Assembly: GCA_963770155.1 (NCBI GenBank)
Contig: CAVYOE010000001.1
Coordinates: forward strand, 186,001 to 250,000
Reading direction: 5' to 3'
Source: CAVYOE01 sp963770155
Lineage (GTDB): Bacteria > Actinomycetota > Thermoleophilia > Solirubrobacterales > 70-9
DNA length: 64,000 nt
Position 1 is the stretch's first letter; the number at the start of each line of letters is the position of its first letter. Of the stretch, positions 61,873 to 64,000 are shown piece by piece. The position numbers and the translations under genes were made by a program. Below the pieces are notes generated by a model, which did no database searches, was not told the DNA's origin, and saw only the letters and a list, made by a program, of their open reading frames with translations.

Positions 61873-64000
61873 GTGGACGCGGAGCGACAAAAGACGCTTG
61901 AGGCAACGACTCGGTGGGACCCCGGCGCGGTCGAGCAGCGGGTGTTCGAGGGCTGGCTCGACGGCGGCTACTTCCACCCGCCGGCGGAGGGGAGCTCGGC
62001 GGACAACTTCTCGATCTCGATTCCGCCACCCAATGTCACCGGCGCCCTCCACATGGGCCACGCCCTCAACGGCACGATTCAGGACACGCTCGTCCGCATG
62101 CGCCGCCAGCAGGGCCGCAACACGCTCTGGGTCCTGGGCACCGACCACGCCGGGATCGCGACCCAGGCGGTGGTCGAGAAGGAGCTGGAGAAGGAGGGCA
62201 CCTCGCGCCAGCAGCTCGGCCGCGAGAAGTTCATCGATCGGGTCTGGGCCTGGAAGGAGGAGTACGGCTCCCAGATCGTGGAGCAGCTGAAACGCCTCGG
62301 CGCCTCCTGCGATTACGAGCGCGAGCGCTTCACGCTCGACGAGGGCTACGTGCGAGCCGTCTACCGCGTCTTCGTTGAGCTGTACGAGAAGGGCCTCATC
62401 TACCGCGACAACTACATGGTCAACTGGGACCCCGGCCTGCAGTCGGCGATCTCGGACCTCGAAGTCGAGAACCGAGAGGTCGAGGACAACATGTACGAGA
62501 TCGCCTACCCGCTTGCCGGTGGAGGAGAGATCGTCGTCGCCACGGTCCGCCCCGAGACGATGCTGGCGGACACGGCGGTCGCCGTTCATCCCGAGGACGA
62601 GCGCTACAAGGACGTGGTCGGCAAGACGGCGACCCTGCCGCTGGTCGGCCGGGAACTGCCCGTGATCGCCGACGAGTACATCGATCGCGAGATGGGGACC
62701 GGCGCCTTGAAGGTCACCCCCGGCCACGACGTCAACGACTTCGAGATCGGCCGCCGTCACGGGCTCGAGGCGATCAGCGTGATCGGCGAGGACGGCCGCA
62801 TGACCGAGGCCGCCGGCGAGAAGTACGCCGGGATGTCGATCGAGGAGGCACAGAAGGCGGTGGTCGAGGATCTCAAGTCCGAAGGCCTTCTCCGGGGCGA
62901 GGAGCCCTACGCCCACACGGTTCCCTTCTCGCACCGCTCCGGCGAGCGGGTCGAGCCGCTGATCTCGCTGCAGTGGTTCTGCCGAATGGACGATCTGGCG
63001 AAGCCGGCGATCGAGGCGGTCGAGCAGGACCAGGTCCGGATCACACCGGAGGGCGCCCGCCGCCAGTACCGCCAGAAAATGGAGGAGATCCCGCCCTGGT
63101 GCATCTCGCGCCAGCTCTGGTGGGGCCACCGGCTGCCGGTCTGGTATCGCGGCGACGGCACCAATGACGACGACGTCTACGTCGGCGAGGAGCCGCCCAG
63201 CTCCACGACTGATGGCGACGGCTGGACCCAGGACGAGGACGTGCTCGACACCTGGTTCAGCTCGGCCCTGTGGCCCTTCGCAACCCTCGGCTGGCCTGAC
63301 ACCGATTCCCCGGAGTTCAAGGCCTTCTTTCCGACGGACGTCCTCTCGACCGCGCGGGACATCATCGCCCTCTGGGTTGCGCGGATGATCATGACTTCGC
63401 TCGAGTTCACCGAGCAGGCCCCGTTCGAGGACGTTTACGTCCACTCGGTGATCCAGGCGCCCGATGGCCGGCGGATGTCCAAGTCGCTGGGGACCGGCAT
63501 CGATCCACTCGACGAGATCAACGAGCATGGCGCCGACGCGCTCCGCTTCGGCCTGCTGGCGATGTCATCGACCCAGGACGTTCGCTACTCGGCAGCGCGG
63601 GTGCGCCAGGGCCGCGACCTCGCCAACAAGATGTGGAACGCGAGCCGGCTGATCTTGCTCGAGACCTCGAAGGTCGATGGGGCAAAGGCGAAACCGGCGA
63701 CCGAGCGGGTCGAGGACCGCTGGGTCGTCTCGCGGCTGCACCGCACGATTGCCTCGACGACCGAGAAGCTCGACGCCTATGACTTTGCCCACGCGGCGCT
63801 CGACCTCTATGAGTTCTTCTGGTCGGAGCTCTGCGACTGGTATCTCGAGATCGTCAAGCCGCGGCTCTACGACGGTGAGCCGGAGGCGGTCGGCAACCTC
63901 CTCTACCTGCTGGAGCAGGTGCTGGCCCTTGCCCACCCGGTGATGCCTTTCGTGACCGAGGAGATCTGGTCCTACCACCCGGGCCGGGAGGAGCCCCTCG
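61873..64000 (+). CDS. valS: Valyl-tRNA synthetase, 3' end cut off
   Basis: Starts at GTG. NFSISIPPPNVTGALHMGHA with the HIGH motif, LWVLGTDHAGIATQAVVEK, the editing domain around ATVRPETMLADTAVAVHP, and DGRRMSKSLGTGIDP with the KMSKS motif as RMSKS. The frame is open to the right edge at about residue 709, inside the anticodon-binding domain. Confidence 0.97.
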   Translation, partial: MDAERQKTLEATTRWDPGAVEQRVFEGWLDGGYFHPPAEGSSADNFSISIPPPNVTGALHMGHALNGTIQDTLVRMRRQQGRNTLWVLGTDHAGIATQAVVEKELEKEGTSRQQLGREKFIDRVWAWKEEYGSQIVEQLKRLGASCDYERERFTLDEGYVRAVYRVFVELYEKGLIYRDNYMVNWDPGLQSAISDLEVENREVEDNMYEIAYPLAGGGEIVVATVRPETMLADTAVAVHPEDERYKDVVGKTATLPLVGRELPVIADEYIDREMGTGALKVTPGHDVNDFEIGRRHGLEAISVIGEDGRMTEAAGEKYAGMSIEEAQKAVVEDLKSEGLLRGEEPYAHTVPFSHRSGERVEPLISLQWFCRMDDLAKPAIEAVEQDQVRITPEGARRQYRQKMEEIPPWCISRQLWWGHRLPVWYRGDGTNDDDVYVGEEPPSSTTDGDGWTQDEDVLDTWFSSALWPFATLGWPDTDSPEFKAFFPTDVLSTARDIIALWVARMIMTSLEFTEQAPFEDVYVHSVIQAPDGRRMSKSLGTGIDPLDEINEHGADALRFGLLAMSSTQDVRYSAARVRQGRDLANKMWNASRLILLETSKVDGAKAKPATERVEDRWVVSRLHRTIASTTEKLDAYDFAHAALDLYEFFWSELCDWYLEIVKPRLYDGEPEAVGNLLYLLEQVLALAHPVMPFVTEEIWSYHPGREEPL

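Noticed and set aside
61666..63528. 620-residue frame opposite valS
   Set aside because: Antisense shadow of valS, rich in Arg, Asp, Val and Leu repeats; valS itself has the HIGH and KMSKS motifs.

Overview
The window looks like chromosome from a high-GC actinobacterium of the Thermoleophilia / Solirubrobacterales type. This is inferred from gene content and style: very high GC, GTG starts, a haem-copper oxidase cluster with ctaA-ctaB, many secreted proteins with Lys/Cys-rich tails, LAXTG (class E sortase) surface proteins, and a tig-clpP-clpX-valS block. No rRNA, CRISPR array, insertion sequence or plasmid gene was seen. Gene density is high and no gene-free stretch exceeds 300 bases.

Layout. 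(1) 1-10.8 kb, respiration: the end of an oxidase subunit III gene, two secreted FecR-like proteins, a di-haem cytochrome c, a CBS protein, then a minus-strand operon coxB-like > coxA-like > ctaA > ctaB > two small membrane proteins. The coxA-like product keeps the subunit I scaffold but lacks every haem and CuB ligand I can align, and the coxB-like product has lost most of its CuA site. The stretch from about 7.75 to 10.67 kb also carries about 20 frame breaks, nearly all +1, which look like sequence error. (2) 10.8-23 kb: a double-SCP2/R2lox-type oxidase, a propeller protein with the FecR-like tail, a CHASE2 adenylate cyclase, an epimerase, a PAP2-type enzyme, a flippase-like protein, thioredoxin reductase and a beta-helix surface protein. 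(3) 23-36.5 kb: a metallo-beta-lactamase-fold enzyme whose ribosome binding site lies in a hairpin, an FAD enzyme, a secreted penicillin-acylase-like enzyme, a beta-oxidation operon (acyl-CoA dehydrogenase, enoyl-CoA hydratase, cupin, 3-hydroxyacyl-CoA dehydrogenase) and a thiolase. (4) 33-46.6 kb: two closely related LAXTG-anchored proteins 12 kb apart, with small enzymes and an HTH/LAGLIDADG-like gene running into tRNA-Pro between them. (5) 46.7-53.4 kb: tRNA-Arg, tRNA-His, ChrA, CDF and CorA transporters, CtaG and a spermidine-synthase-like membrane protein. (6) 53.4-64 kb: tig, DUF488, clpP, an M23 peptidase, a nitronate monooxygenase, clpX, an RTX-like protein, a second beta-helix protein and a truncated valS.

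How the genes fit together. ctaA and ctaB make haem A, CtaG supports oxidase assembly, and the di-haem cytochrome c could feed a terminal oxidase whose subunit III ends at the left edge. The degenerate coxA/coxB pair is therefore probably an accessory complex rather than the main oxidase. The beta-oxidation genes and the thiolase make an acyl-CoA degradation set. Tig, ClpP and ClpX form a standard protein quality-control block.

Limits. Everything comes from reading the sequence; no database search was run. About four further frame breaks lie outside the cox region, and several genes have no ATG, GTG or TTG at their apparent start. Those coordinates are approximate.
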